A DNA stretch of 64,000 nt. It comes from an uncultured Ferrovum sp. (GTDB taxonomy: Bacteria > Pseudomonadota > Gammaproteobacteria > Burkholderiales > Ferrovaceae). The stretch is taken from assembly GCA_903893215.1 (NCBI GenBank), contig CAITLJ010000019.1, positions 17,864-81,863 of the forward strand, read 5' to 3'. This document shows positions 24,555-33,980 of the stretch, one piece after another. Both the position numbers and the translations under genes were made by a program. How positions within the stretch are numbered: the first letter of the stretch is position 1; every line of letters begins with the position of its first letter. Below the pieces are notes generated by a model. That model ran no database searches. It was not told where the DNA came from and worked only from the letters and a program-made list of their open reading frames with translations.

Positions 24555-26585
24555 ATGAAATGGGTCACCCTGGGAGTACTCACCATGTGTTTTTTCCATA
24601 CCACGGCCAATGCCGCGGACAGCAAGCCCTCCGGCGTTGATCAGCGCTATGTCGATGTCTCGGTGCGACCGCAGGATGACCTGTTCACGTATGCCAATGG
24701 CAAGTGGCTGCGCGACGTGCCGATTCCTGCCGACCGTGGCCGGTTCGGTGCCTTCGACCAGTTGCGCGACCAGTCGGAAGCCAATGTGCGTGCCATCATC
24801 GAAGGGCTGACGGCGCGCCATGACCTTCCGGCAGGCAGCGACGCGGCAAAGATTGCTGCCCTTTACCAGAGCTTCATGGACGAGGCAGGTATCGAGCAAC
24901 GCGACGCCAGGCCGCTGCTGGCCCTGTTCACCCGCATCGATGCTGCCAAGTCGCGAGCGCAGATGCCAGCACTGCTCGCCGACCTGGGCCGGCAGGGCAT
25001 CACCACCCCGGTAGGTATGGGGGTGGAACAGGACGCGCGCGATTCCACCCGCTATCTGCTGCATGTGGTGCAGGACGGTACGGGACTGCCGGACCGCGAT
25101 TACTACCTCAAAGCCGACGATCAAAAACTGAGCGCCGTACGCGCCGCCTATCAGACATTCATTGCCCACACGTTCGGCATGCTCGGTTTGCCTGACGCGG
25201 ACCAACAGGCGGCCAGGGTGGTCGGGATCGAAACCGCGCTCGCGCGCGTGCAGATCACCAAGGTAGCTCTGCGCGACCCGGTCAAGACCTATAACAAAAT
25301 GAGCGTTGAAGACTTACAGAAGCGCGCGCCAGCCTATGACTGGCCGGCCTTGCTGGAAGCCAGTGGCATCCCCGCCAGTCAGACCCATGAGCTGATCGTG
25401 GTTACGCCTTCGTTTTTTGATGACAGCTCGCGGGTGCTGGCCGAGTTGTCGATGGACGACCTGCGCACCTACCTGAAATGGCAATCGGCCCGCGCCCTGA
25501 TGCCTCTGCTCAGCAAGCGGTTTGTCGACGCGCACTTCGATTTCTATGGCAAGACCCTGCGTGGTGTGCCGGAAAACCGCCCGCGCTGGAAGCGCGGCGT
25601 CGAGATGGTCGAGAAGGGGCTGGGCGAAGCCGTGGGCCGGGAATATGTGGAGCGGCATTTTCCGCCGCAGGCCAAGGCACGCATGGACGCTTTGGTGGCC
25701 AACCTGATGACGGCCTACCGTCAGAGCATCGACAACCTGTCGTGGATGACGGCAGCCACCCGCACGGCCGCACAGGCCAAGCTTGCCAAGTACACCGTGA
25801 AGATCGGTTATCCGGTGCGCTGGCGCGACTATACCCGGCTGGAAGTGCAGGCCAACGATCTGGTCGGCAATTACGCGCGGATCGAAGCCTTCGAGACCGA
25901 TCGTCACCTCGCACGGTTGGGCAAGCCGGTAGACCGCGACGAATGGGGCATGACACCGCAGACGGTCAACGCCTACTACAACCCCGGCATGAACGAGATC
26001 GTCTTTCCGGCGGCCATCCTGCAGCCGCCATTCTTTGATTTCCAGGCGGATGACGCCGTCAATTACGGCGGGATTGGCGCAGTGATCGGTCATGAAATCA
26101 GCCACGGCTTCGATGATCAGGGCAGCCAGTTCGACGGCGACGGCAATCTGCGCGACTGGTGGACCAGCGAGGACCACACCCGGTTTGCGGCCCGGACTGA
26201 TCGGCTGGTGGCCCAGTACGAACGCTACGAGCCAGTTCCAGGCTACAAGGTCAACGGCAAGCTCACCCTGGGTGAGAACATTGCCGACAATTCCGGCCTG
26301 GCCATCGCGTACAAGGCCTATCACCTGTCGTTGGGTGGTAAGGACGCGGCGGTGATCGACGGCATGAGTGGTGATCAGCGCCTGTACATGGGCTGGGTGC
26401 AGGTCTGGCGCGGCAAGGCGCGGGAATCCGAAGCCATCCGGCTGATCAAGGTCGACCCGCACTCGCCGGCCGAGGTGCGTGGCAATGGCACCCTGGTCAA
26501 CCAGCCGGGCTTTTACGAAGCCTTCGGTCTGAAGCCGGGTGATCGTCTGTACCTGCCGCAAGATCAACGGGTGACCATATGGTAA
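24555..26585 (+). CDS. M13 family metallopeptidase (neprilysin/PepO-like), copy 1
   Basis: Exported zinc endopeptidase of 676 residues. The ATG at 24555 gives a clean signal peptide (hydrophobic VTLGVLTMCFF, cleavage near ANAA) and has GGAG upstream; an ATG at 24504 directly after the uvrB stop would add 17 residues before it. The N-terminal M13 domain begins DLFTYANGKWL. The zinc site is HEISH (from residue 513) with the third ligand in GENIADNSG (about 574-582). The C-terminal Trp typical of the family is present (VTIW). Substrates are probably short peptides in the periplasm. It overlaps the next gene by 7 bases. Confidence 0.93.
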   Translation: MKWVTLGVLTMCFFHTTANAADSKPSGVDQRYVDVSVRPQDDLFTYANGKWLRDVPIPADRGRFGAFDQLRDQSEANVRAIIEGLTARHDLPAGSDAAKIAALYQSFMDEAGIEQRDARPLLALFTRIDAAKSRAQMPALLADLGRQGITTPVGMGVEQDARDSTRYLLHVVQDGTGLPDRDYYLKADDQKLSAVRAAYQTFIAHTFGMLGLPDADQQAARVVGIETALARVQITKVALRDPVKTYNKMSVEDLQKRAPAYDWPALLEASGIPASQTHELIVVTPSFFDDSSRVLAELSMDDLRTYLKWQSARALMPLLSKRFVDAHFDFYGKTLRGVPENRPRWKRGVEMVEKGLGEAVGREYVERHFPPQAKARMDALVANLMTAYRQSIDNLSWMTAATRTAAQAKLAKYTVKIGYPVRWRDYTRLEVQANDLVGNYARIEAFETDRHLARLGKPVDRDEWGMTPQTVNAYYNPGMNEIVFPAAILQPPFFDFQADDAVNYGGIGAVIGHEISHGFDDQGSQFDGDGNLRDWWTSEDHTRFAARTDRLVAQYERYEPVPGYKVNGKLTLGENIADNSGLAIAYKAYHLSLGGKDAAVIDGMSGDQRLYMGWVQVWRGKARESEAIRLIKVDPHSPAEVRGNGTLVNQPGFYEAFGLKPGDRLYLPQDQRVTIW

Positions 26586-28666
26586 GCAGCGCCGACGTAC
26601 GGGGGCGACGGTGTGCGCGCTGGCTGGCGCGCGTGACAGGCAGTGCGGCGTTTGCGCTGATGCTGCAGCTCAACGCGATGGATCCGGCCTGTGCTGCAGA
26701 CAGCAAACGGATCGGCATCTCGCCCGACTGGATGGACCCCGCCGTTTCGCCACGTGCCGACCTGTTTCAGGCGGCCAACGGGCGCTGGCTGGCCACCCAT
26801 CCGATCCCGGCCGACCGGTCCACTTACGGCATCGATGCCTATACGCAGGAGCAGACGCTGCTGCAGTTGCGCGCCCTGGTTGAGGAACTGACCGCTCGCA
26901 CCGATTTGGCACCGGGTAGTGACGATGCCCGGCTGGCCGATCTTTACCGTGATTTCATGGACGAGGCCGGCGCCGATCGTCTGGGGCTGCAGCCGGTGCA
27001 GCCACTGCTTGCCATCGTTGACCAGCTGCAGTCACGCACGCAGCTCGGTAGCGTGTTTGGCCAGGTCGCCGCCGCTGGCGTGCAGGTGCCGGTGGAACTG
27101 GATACGGTGGCGGATGAGCGGCAGAGCAGCCGCTACGCCGTCCATCTTTCCCAGGCTGGCTTGTCCTTGCCGGACCGCGATTACTACCTTCTCAACGACG
27201 CGCGCCTGCGCGGCATCCGCAAGCAGTTTCTGCCTTACGCCGCCGCTCTGCTGGTACGCGGCGGCGTTGCGGTGGCGCAGTCCGATGCAGCAGCCCGACA
27301 GGTGCTGGCCTTCGAGACCAGGCTTGCGGCGCTGCAGTGGTCGCGCGTGCGCAACCGCGATCCGCTCCGGGTTTACAATCCGCGCTCGCTGGTCGCCCTG
27401 CAGCGCATGGCACCCCACCTGGACTGGCCCACGCTGCTCGGCGCACAGTTCGTGCCGACGGACCCCGGCACGCTGATCGTGGCGCAACCCGACTTCATTG
27501 TCGGCCTGGATCGGCTGCTCGCCCATACCCCCCTGTCCGTGATCCGCAATGCACTGCGTGTGCAGGTGTTGCGATCGGCCGCGCCTTGGCTGGATGCCGA
27601 TACGGTCGCCTTGTCCTATGCGTTTGAAGCCGGCGTGCTGCGTGGCGTACCGCAACAACAACCGCGCTGGAAGCGCGGTCTCAACCTGCTGGAGGCCACC
27701 TACGGTGAGGCGCTTGGACGGCTGTATGTCGAGCGGCACTTTCCGCCACAGGCCAAGGCCGGTGTGCAAGCCGTGGTGGATCACCTGATCACCGCCTATG
27801 CCGACAGCATTGCACAGCTTGACTGGCTGGCACCGGCCACCCGCACCGAAGCCCTGTCCAAGCTGCGCCAGATTCGCCCCAAGCTCGGCTATCCGGTTCG
27901 CTGGCGTGATTACAGCGCCTGCCAGGTCAAGCCCGGCGACCTGTTCGGCAATGTGCAGCGTGCCGGTCGCTGCGACATGCAACGGCGCAATGCGCGGCTG
28001 CGCGAGCCGGTGGACCGGGATGAATGGCAGATGACGCCGCAAACGGTGAATGCCTACTACGAACCCACCCTGAACGAGATCGTGTTTCCAGCGGCTCAAC
28101 TGCAGGTGCCGTACTTTGACGTCGCCGCGGATGATGCGGCCAATTACGGCAATATCGGCTTTGTGATCGGTCATGAGCTGTCGCATGCGTTCGATGACCA
28201 GGGCAGCCAGTTCGATGGGCAGGGCAACCTGCGTGACTGGTGGACGCCCGCTGATCACCGTCAGTTTGTTACCCGCACCGCAGCGCTGGTTGCGCAATAC
28301 GACGCACTGATTCCCTTGCCGGGCAGTCATGTCAACGGACAGCTCACGCTGGGCGAAAACATTGCGGACAATGTCGGGCTGACGATTGCCTGGAAAGCCT
28401 GGCAGGCCAGCCTGCAGGGTCACGAGGCTCCGGTGATTGACGGCTTGACGGGTGCACAGCGCTTTTTTATCAGTTACGCGCAAAGCTGGTTGGGCGAGGT
28501 ACGCGAGGAAGAAGAGCGCCAGCGCCTGAAGACCGACCCGCATGCACCGCTTGCGGTGCGCACCAACCAGACGGTGCGCAACCAGGATGCCTTTTACGAA
28601 GCTTTTGGCGTGCAGCCAGGCGACCCGATGTGGCTGCCACCTGCCCAGCGAGTGCATCTCTGGTGA
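26579..28666 (+). CDS. M13 family metallopeptidase, copy 2
   Basis: Paralogue of the preceding gene, 695 residues, with a longer basic N-terminus before the hydrophobic signal segment and cleavage near CAADS. The zinc motif is HELSH (from residue 532) and the third ligand lies in GENIADNVG; RWKRGLNLLEATYGEALGRL aligns with the matching stretch of copy 1. The ATG lies inside the end of copy 1, so the pair is co-translated. The two share layout and many blocks but are clearly diverged, so the duplication is not recent. Confidence 0.92.
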   Translation: MVSSADVRGRRCARWLARVTGSAAFALMLQLNAMDPACAADSKRIGISPDWMDPAVSPRADLFQAANGRWLATHPIPADRSTYGIDAYTQEQTLLQLRALVEELTARTDLAPGSDDARLADLYRDFMDEAGADRLGLQPVQPLLAIVDQLQSRTQLGSVFGQVAAAGVQVPVELDTVADERQSSRYAVHLSQAGLSLPDRDYYLLNDARLRGIRKQFLPYAAALLVRGGVAVAQSDAAARQVLAFETRLAALQWSRVRNRDPLRVYNPRSLVALQRMAPHLDWPTLLGAQFVPTDPGTLIVAQPDFIVGLDRLLAHTPLSVIRNALRVQVLRSAAPWLDADTVALSYAFEAGVLRGVPQQQPRWKRGLNLLEATYGEALGRLYVERHFPPQAKAGVQAVVDHLITAYADSIAQLDWLAPATRTEALSKLRQIRPKLGYPVRWRDYSACQVKPGDLFGNVQRAGRCDMQRRNARLREPVDRDEWQMTPQTVNAYYEPTLNEIVFPAAQLQVPYFDVAADDAANYGNIGFVIGHELSHAFDDQGSQFDGQGNLRDWWTPADHRQFVTRTAALVAQYDALIPLPGSHVNGQLTLGENIADNVGLTIAWKAWQASLQGHEAPVIDGLTGAQRFFISYAQSWLGEVREEEERQRLKTDPHAPLAVRTNQTVRNQDAFYEAFGVQPGDPMWLPPAQRVHLW

Positions 28667-28668
28667 AC

Positions 28669-29523
28669 ATGGCTGGTTATCTGCGGCTGTTGTTTCTGGC
28701 CGCAGTCTGGGGAAGTTCCTTCCTGTTCATGCGCCTGGCCGTGCCGGTGGTGGGGGCCGGCACAGTGGTGTTCAGTCGTCTGGTGCTGGCCAGCGTATTC
28801 CTGACCGTGGTCTGCCGCCTGGCCGGCCAGCCACTGTTGTGGCGTCAGTATTGGCGCAATTACCTGTTGCTGGGTCTGCTCAACACCGGACTGCCTTTTC
28901 TGCTGTTTGGCCTCGCCGCCGAACGGCTGCCGGCGGGCTTGCTGTCGATTCTGAATGCCACCACCACCCTGTGGGGTACGGTAGTCGGGGCGATCTGGGC
29001 GCGATCAGGACTCACACCGTTGACTGTGGCAGGTCTGGCACTTGGTTTTCTGGGTGTCGCCGGGCTGGCCGGGCTCGATCCGGCAGCGGTGCAGCAGGGC
29101 GCGCCAGTCGCCATCCTGTGTGGTCTGACTGCCACGCTTTGTTATGGCCTGGGTGCCACGGCCACCCGCTTCGGACCGAAGATTCCGCCACTTGCCACCG
29201 CGCAGGGCAGCGTCGGGGCTGCCACCTTGATGGTGTTGCCAGTGCTGTGGTTGGATCCGCCACACATGGTGCCGGGTCCCACTGTGCTGGCGGCTTTGCT
29301 GGCACTTGGCCTGCTCTGCAGTGGCGTGGCCTACATGATTTATTTTGACCTGCTGGCCCGTTATCGGGCGCAGCAGGTGCTGAGTGTGGCGTTTCTGATT
29401 CCCTTGTTCGGCCTGTTATGGGGATGCCTGTTTCTGGGAGAACAGGTGGGGTGGAGCACACTTTGGGGGGGCGCAGCGGTGCTTGGCGGTACTGCCTTGG
29501 TGAATCGGGCACAACGCACCTGA
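28669..29523 (+). CDS. EamA/DMT family transporter
   Basis: Integral membrane protein of 284 residues with about ten hydrophobic helices in two similar halves, as in EamA (drug/metabolite) exporters. The N-terminal motif LAAVWGSSFLFMRLA and the glycine-rich LGFLGVAGLAGL are typical. The substrate is unknown. The ATG at 28669 was taken; a GTG at 28663 would overlap the peptidase stop (GTGA) and is equally possible. It is probably the last gene of the M13 operon. Confidence 0.85.
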   Translation: MAGYLRLLFLAAVWGSSFLFMRLAVPVVGAGTVVFSRLVLASVFLTVVCRLAGQPLLWRQYWRNYLLLGLLNTGLPFLLFGLAAERLPAGLLSILNATTTLWGTVVGAIWARSGLTPLTVAGLALGFLGVAGLAGLDPAAVQQGAPVAILCGLTATLCYGLGATATRFGPKIPPLATAQGSVGAATLMVLPVLWLDPPHMVPGPTVLAALLALGLLCSGVAYMIYFDLLARYRAQQVLSVAFLIPLFGLLWGCLFLGEQVGWSTLWGGAAVLGGTALVNRAQRT

Positions 29524-29536
29524 CCTGCCAGTCATG

Positions 29537-29552
29537 CTGTATATTCATACAG
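29537..29552. promoter_or_regulatory. LexA (SOS) box
   Basis: CTGTATATTCATACAG, with CTG and CAG arms around an AT-rich centre, matches the enterobacterial-type CTG-N10-CAG LexA operator closely. It ends one base before the dnaE2 start codon, so bound LexA would cover the translation start and the promoter's downstream end. Confidence 0.9.
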
Positions 29553-29553
29553 T

Positions 29554-32500
29554 ATGACTGATGCACCTCTACCTACCGATGCCTTGTCCGCAGCACAGGT
29601 CAACGTCGCCGTGCCGGACTACGCCGAACTGCATTGCATGAGCAATTTCAGTTTTTTGCGCGGTGCTTCGCACCCGGAAGAACTGGTGGCGCAGGCGCAT
29701 CAGCTGGGCTATCGCGCCATCGCCCTGACCGATGAATGCTCGCTGGCCGGCGTGGTGCGTGCTCACGGCGAAGCCAGGCGGTTGGGCATCCAGTTGCTGA
29801 TCGGAGCCGAATTTCGCTTTCCATGGATACCGGGAGGTTCCGCGCTACCCGACTGGCAACTGGTGGTGCTCGCCACAGACCGGGCTGGCTATGGCCGGCT
29901 GTGTGCCCTGATCACCCTGGCGCGACGGCGCGCACCCAAGGGTCAATACCAGATCACACTGGACGATCTGGCGGATGGCCTGCCCGGATGTCTGGTGATC
30001 TGGTACCCGGACCTGGCGGAGGCCGGTCAAGGGCACGCGTACGATGACCTGTTCGAGCAGGCGCTGTGGCTGGCCGACCGGTTCCAGGGTCGATCATGGC
30101 TGGGATGTGAGGAGTTCGGCCTGGCGGGCCGGGCACAGCGCGACCTGACCCGCCAGGCGCTGGCACTGTATGCCGCCATGCCACTGGTGGCCAGCAACGA
30201 TGTGCATATGCATCGGCGCAGCCGGCGCGTGTTGCAGGACACCTTGACTGCAGTGCGGCTTGGCAAGCCGCTGGCACAAGCCGGGTATGCACTGTTTCCC
30301 AATGGTGAGCGCCACTTGCGAACGCGCGCACGGATTGCGCGCATCCACCCGCCAGGACAGGTGGCTGCCACGTTGGAAATTGCCGCGCGTTGCGATTTTT
30401 CGCTCGAACAGTTGCGTTACGAATATCCGGAAGAACTGGTGCCATCCGGCCTGACGGCCACCGAACATCTGCGCATGCTCACCGAAGCCGGCTTTCAGCG
30501 CCGTTTCGCCAATCTGGCCGAACAGGACAGTGCCCGCCATCAAAAGGTGCGTGCACAGATTGCCCATGAACTGGCCTTGATCAGCGAACTGGGCTACGAG
30601 CCATTTTTCCTCACCGTACATGACATCGTGCGCTTTGCCCGCAGCCGCGGCATCCTCTGCCAGGGGCGTGGTTCTGCGGCCAATTCTGCGGTCTGTTTTT
30701 GCCTGGGCATCACCGAAGTCGATCCCGCACGCATGGAAATGTTGTTCGAGCGTTTCGTGTCGCGCGAGCGCAAAGAGCCACCAGACATCGACGTGGACTT
30801 TGAACACGATCGCCGCGAAGAGGTCCTGCAGTACCTTTATGCCAAGTACGGTCGAGAACGCGCTGCGCTGGCCGCTACGGTCATCTGCTATCGGCCACGC
30901 AGTGCAGTGCGCGATGCCGGCAAGGCACTCGGTTTTGATGCCGGACAGGTGGATGCCCTGGCGCGAGCACTGGCCTGGTGGGATGGTGCACGGGTGGCCG
31001 ATGAACGGATCATCGAAGCTGGCCTGGATCCGCAGTCGCCCGCGTTACGGCGCCTGATGCAGGTGGTCAATGCACTGGTCGGCTTTCCGCGGCACCTGTC
31101 CCAGCATGTGGGGGGATTCGTGATCTCGCGCGGACCGCTGTCCGAACTGGTGCCAGTGGAAAATGCCGCAATGGCAGGGCGCACCATCATCCAGTGGGAC
31201 AAGGATGATCTGGATGCGCTGGGACTGCTCAAGGTGGATTGTCTGGCGCTTGGCATGCTGTCTGCGCTGCGCCGGGCGATGAACCTGGTTGGTGGATTGC
31301 AGGGCCGTCCCTTCGGCCTGGCCGATATCCCGGCCGAGGACCCGGCGGTGTATCGCATGCTGTCGCAGGCGGACTCGGTCGGCGTGTTTCAGGTGGAGTC
31401 ACGCGCACAGATGGCCATGCTGCCGCGCCTGCAGCCACGCACGTACTACGATCTGGTGATCCAGGTGGCGATCGTGCGTCCAGGACCGATCCAGGGGGGC
31501 ATGGTGCACCCGTATCTGCGCCGGCGCCGCGGACTGGAACCGGTGGCCTATCCCAGTGTGGAAGTGCAAGCGGTACTCAAACGCACGCTCGGTGTGCCGA
31601 TTTTCCAGGAACAGGTGATGCAGCTGGCCATTGTGGCGGCCGGCTTTTCGCCGGGAGAAGCCGACCAGTTACGCCGTGCCATGGCCGCCTGGAAACGCAA
31701 GGGCGGCATGCAGCCCTATCGTGAGCGCATCCTGTCCGGCATGCTGGCGCGCGGGTATCAACAGGCCTTTGCCGAGCAGATCTTTCTGCAGATCGAGGGC
31801 TTTGGCGAATATGGTTTTCCGGAATCGCATGCCGCCAGTTTTGCCTTGCTGGTCTATGCATCGGCGTGGCTGAAATGTCATTACCCGGCAGCTTTTACCT
31901 GCGCCTTGCTCAATTCCTTACCGATGGGCTTCTATTCTGCATCGCAACTGGTGCAGGACGTGCAAAGGCATGGCGTGACGGTATTGCCGCCCCGGGTGGA
32001 AACCAGCCAATGGGAGAGCGTGCTGACCGCAGAGCGTGCCATCCTGCTGGGGCTGCATCGCATTCAGGGGCTGGGACAGGATGCAGCTATCCGTTTGTTG
32101 GCGGCGCGTTCCGCACAGCCTTTCCGCGATGTGCAGGATCTGGCCCGGCGTACGCTGCTCAACCGAGGTCATCTGGAAGCGCTGGCAGCGGCCGATGCCC
32201 TGGCCGGGCTGGCAGGTCACCGCCATGCAGCACGCTGGGCGGTGCAGGCGGTCGAGGCGCCTTTGCCATTGTTTGCCCACCTGGAGGAAGCCGGCATGGC
32301 GGGAGCTGGAGCTGGAGCCTTAGCCCGAGCCGAAGCTGGAGCCGAAGCTGGAGATGGAGTCGGAGCTGCCAGCATCAGCGAGGACGCAGGCGACTCCGCG
32401 TATCTGCCGGCACCGCGTGAGGGACGCGACATTCTGGCGGATTATGCCGCTTTGGGCCTGACCCTGCGCCGCCATCCGCTTGCCTTGCTGCGGGAGCGCA

Positions 32501-32835
32501 TGCGCGAACAGCGCTTGCTCAGTGCCAGCGAATTGTTGCCACTGGGGGATGGCGCGATTGCCCGGGTGGCTGGAATTGTCACGTGCCGCCAGCGTCCCGG
32601 CACTGCGGCAGGCGTCACCTTCGTGACGCTGGAAGACGAAACCGGCATGATCAATGTGGTGGTGTGGCGTGATATCGCCGAGCGCCAGCGTCGCGAACTG
32701 CTCGGCGCAAGCCTGCTTGCAGTGTATGGCGTACTGCAGCGGCAAGGCAGCGTGATCCATCTGGTGGCCCGCCGTCTGGTGGATCGCAGTGCCTGGCTGG
32801 GGGCACTCGACCTGCGCTCCCGCAACTTTCACTAA
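29554..32835 (+). CDS. dnaE2: Error-prone DNA polymerase DnaE2
   Basis: Alternative C-family polymerase used in SOS mutagenesis (ImuC/DnaE2), 1093 residues. The N-terminal PHP domain begins YAELHCMSNFSFLRGASHP. The palm carries PDIDVDF (410-416) and QGRGSAANSAVCF, and the C-terminal OB fold has the ETGMINVVVWRD segment. Its ATG is one base after a LexA box. Between the thumb/HhH region and the OB fold (about residues 915-950) is an Ala/Gly/Glu-rich insertion coded by short DNA repeats. The usual partner genes imuA and imuB are absent from both sides. Confidence 0.95.
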   Translation: MTDAPLPTDALSAAQVNVAVPDYAELHCMSNFSFLRGASHPEELVAQAHQLGYRAIALTDECSLAGVVRAHGEARRLGIQLLIGAEFRFPWIPGGSALPDWQLVVLATDRAGYGRLCALITLARRRAPKGQYQITLDDLADGLPGCLVIWYPDLAEAGQGHAYDDLFEQALWLADRFQGRSWLGCEEFGLAGRAQRDLTRQALALYAAMPLVASNDVHMHRRSRRVLQDTLTAVRLGKPLAQAGYALFPNGERHLRTRARIARIHPPGQVAATLEIAARCDFSLEQLRYEYPEELVPSGLTATEHLRMLTEAGFQRRFANLAEQDSARHQKVRAQIAHELALISELGYEPFFLTVHDIVRFARSRGILCQGRGSAANSAVCFCLGITEVDPARMEMLFERFVSRERKEPPDIDVDFEHDRREEVLQYLYAKYGRERAALAATVICYRPRSAVRDAGKALGFDAGQVDALARALAWWDGARVADERIIEAGLDPQSPALRRLMQVVNALVGFPRHLSQHVGGFVISRGPLSELVPVENAAMAGRTIIQWDKDDLDALGLLKVDCLALGMLSALRRAMNLVGGLQGRPFGLADIPAEDPAVYRMLSQADSVGVFQVESRAQMAMLPRLQPRTYYDLVIQVAIVRPGPIQGGMVHPYLRRRRGLEPVAYPSVEVQAVLKRTLGVPIFQEQVMQLAIVAAGFSPGEADQLRRAMAAWKRKGGMQPYRERILSGMLARGYQQAFAEQIFLQIEGFGEYGFPESHAASFALLVYASAWLKCHYPAAFTCALLNSLPMGFYSASQLVQDVQRHGVTVLPPRVETSQWESVLTAERAILLGLHRIQGLGQDAAIRLLAARSAQPFRDVQDLARRTLLNRGHLEALAAADALAGLAGHRHAARWAVQAVEAPLPLFAHLEEAGMAGAGAGALARAEAGAEAGDGVGAASISEDAGDSAYLPAPREGRDILADYAALGLTLRRHPLALLRERMREQRLLSASELLPLGDGAIARVAGIVTCRQRPGTAAGVTFVTLEDETGMINVVVWRDIAERQRRELLGASLLAVYGVLQRQGSVIHLVARRLVDRSAWLGALDLRSRNFH
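32299..32370 (+). repeat. Short-unit repeat inside dnaE2
   Basis: GCTGGA/GCCGAAGCTGGA units recur five to six times in frame and encode an Ala-Gly-Glu-rich linker. Slippage could change linker length by multiples of six bases without a frameshift. Confidence 0.65.
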
Positions 32836-32860
32836 CCACTAACCACTAACCACTAACGAC
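32833..32860 (+). repeat. Four heptamer tandem repeats at the dnaE2 stop
   Basis: Three perfect copies of TAACCAC plus a fourth copy TAACGAC. The first TAA is the dnaE2 stop codon. The array fills most of the gap to the convergent mtnA gene. Confidence 0.85.
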
Positions 32861-32873
32861 TGGCAACTGACGA

Positions 32874-33980
32874 TCAGGCCTGGCAGTGCGCGCGCAGTTC
32901 GGCCATGCCTGTGCCCGTTGCCGGAAACACGCCATGTTCGGTGATCAGCGCACTGACCAGCCGCGCCGGGGTCACATCAAATGCCGGGTTGGCGCAGGCC
33001 ACGCCCTCGGGCACCACCTGTACCTGCATGATCCCGCCAGCGGCGGTGCGTCCCTGCACCCAGGCCACCTCGGCGGCTGCCCGTTCCTCGATCGGAATCT
33101 CCTGCAGCGCATCCTGCACCGTCCAGTCGATGGTGGGGGAGGGAACCGCAGCATAGAACGGAATGCCGCAATCTTGCGCAGCCAGGGCTTTCAGATAGGT
33201 GCCGATTTTGTTGCACACATCGCCCTGTCGGCTGACCCGGTCGGCGCCGACCATCACCAGATCGACCAGCCCTTGCTGGATAAGGTGTCCGCCGGCGTTG
33301 TCGGCCACGTAGAGCACCGGAATATCGGCACCGGCCAATTCCCAGGCGGTCAGTGCGCCCTGGTTGCGCGGTCGGGTTTCGTCGGCATACACCTGCAACG
33401 GCAGGCCGGCCTGCCGGGCCAGGAACAGCGGTGCCAATGCCGTGCCCCAACCCGTGGTGGCCAGCCAGCCGGCATTGCAGTGGGTCAGCACGCGCACTGG
33501 TACGCCGGTGCGCGCGTGAATGTTCTGCAGCAAGCGCAGGCCGTGCTTACCAATGGCCAGGTTTTGCGCAGTATCTTCGGCACACAGCGCACTGGCCTCT
33601 GCAACTGCGACACCCAGCCGCGCTTCCGGCGGCAAGCCCAGCAAACGGTGCTGCATGCGCTGCAACGCCCAGGCCAGATTGACGGCGGTTGGCCGGGTGG
33701 CGGCCAGTTGGCGGATCCGCTGCTGCAGATGCGCGTCGCTGCTGTCCTCATGCACTGCAAATACACAACCCCAGGCCGCCACTGCGCCGATCAGCGGCGC
33801 ACCACGGATCAGCATGCTGCGAATCGCCTCGGCAGCCTGATCGCAGGTGGACAAGCGTATCCAATGCAGTTCATAGGGCAGTCGGGTCTGGTCGATCACG
33901 TCCAGCCAGCGTCCTGCAGCATCCAGCCTGATCGGGCTTGGTGTCTGGGGCGGAATGGATGCGTGCATATCGGGTTTCAC
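32874..33980 (-). CDS. mtnA: Methylthioribose-1-phosphate isomerase
   Basis: Methionine-salvage enzyme of 368 residues, related to eIF2B alpha, converting 5-methylthioribose-1-phosphate to the ribulose form. Conserved stretches include IRGAPLIGAVAAWG, LTHCNAGWLATTGWGTAL with the catalytic Cys, ADETRPRNQGALTAWEL, and VGADRVSRQGDVCNKIGTY with the catalytic Asp. The GTG at 33980 overlaps the stop of the upstream FAD oxidase (GTGA); an ATG at 33968 is an alternative. Other methionine-salvage genes are not adjacent. Confidence 0.93.
   Translation of the reverse strand: MKPDMHASIPPQTPSPIRLDAAGRWLDVIDQTRLPYELHWIRLSTCDQAAEAIRSMLIRGAPLIGAVAAWGCVFAVHEDSSDAHLQQRIRQLAATRPTAVNLAWALQRMQHRLLGLPPEARLGVAVAEASALCAEDTAQNLAIGKHGLRLLQNIHARTGVPVRVLTHCNAGWLATTGWGTALAPLFLARQAGLPLQVYADETRPRNQGALTAWELAGADIPVLYVADNAGGHLIQQGLVDLVMVGADRVSRQGDVCNKIGTYLKALAAQDCGIPFYAAVPSPTIDWTVQDALQEIPIEERAAAEVAWVQGRTAAGGIMQVQVVPEGVACANPAFDVTPARLVSALITEHGVFPATGTGMAELRAHCQA

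Noticed and set aside
32833..32860. CRISPR-like array
   Set aside because: The repeats are 7-base and contiguous, without spacers; no CRISPR array or cas gene is visible anywhere in the window.
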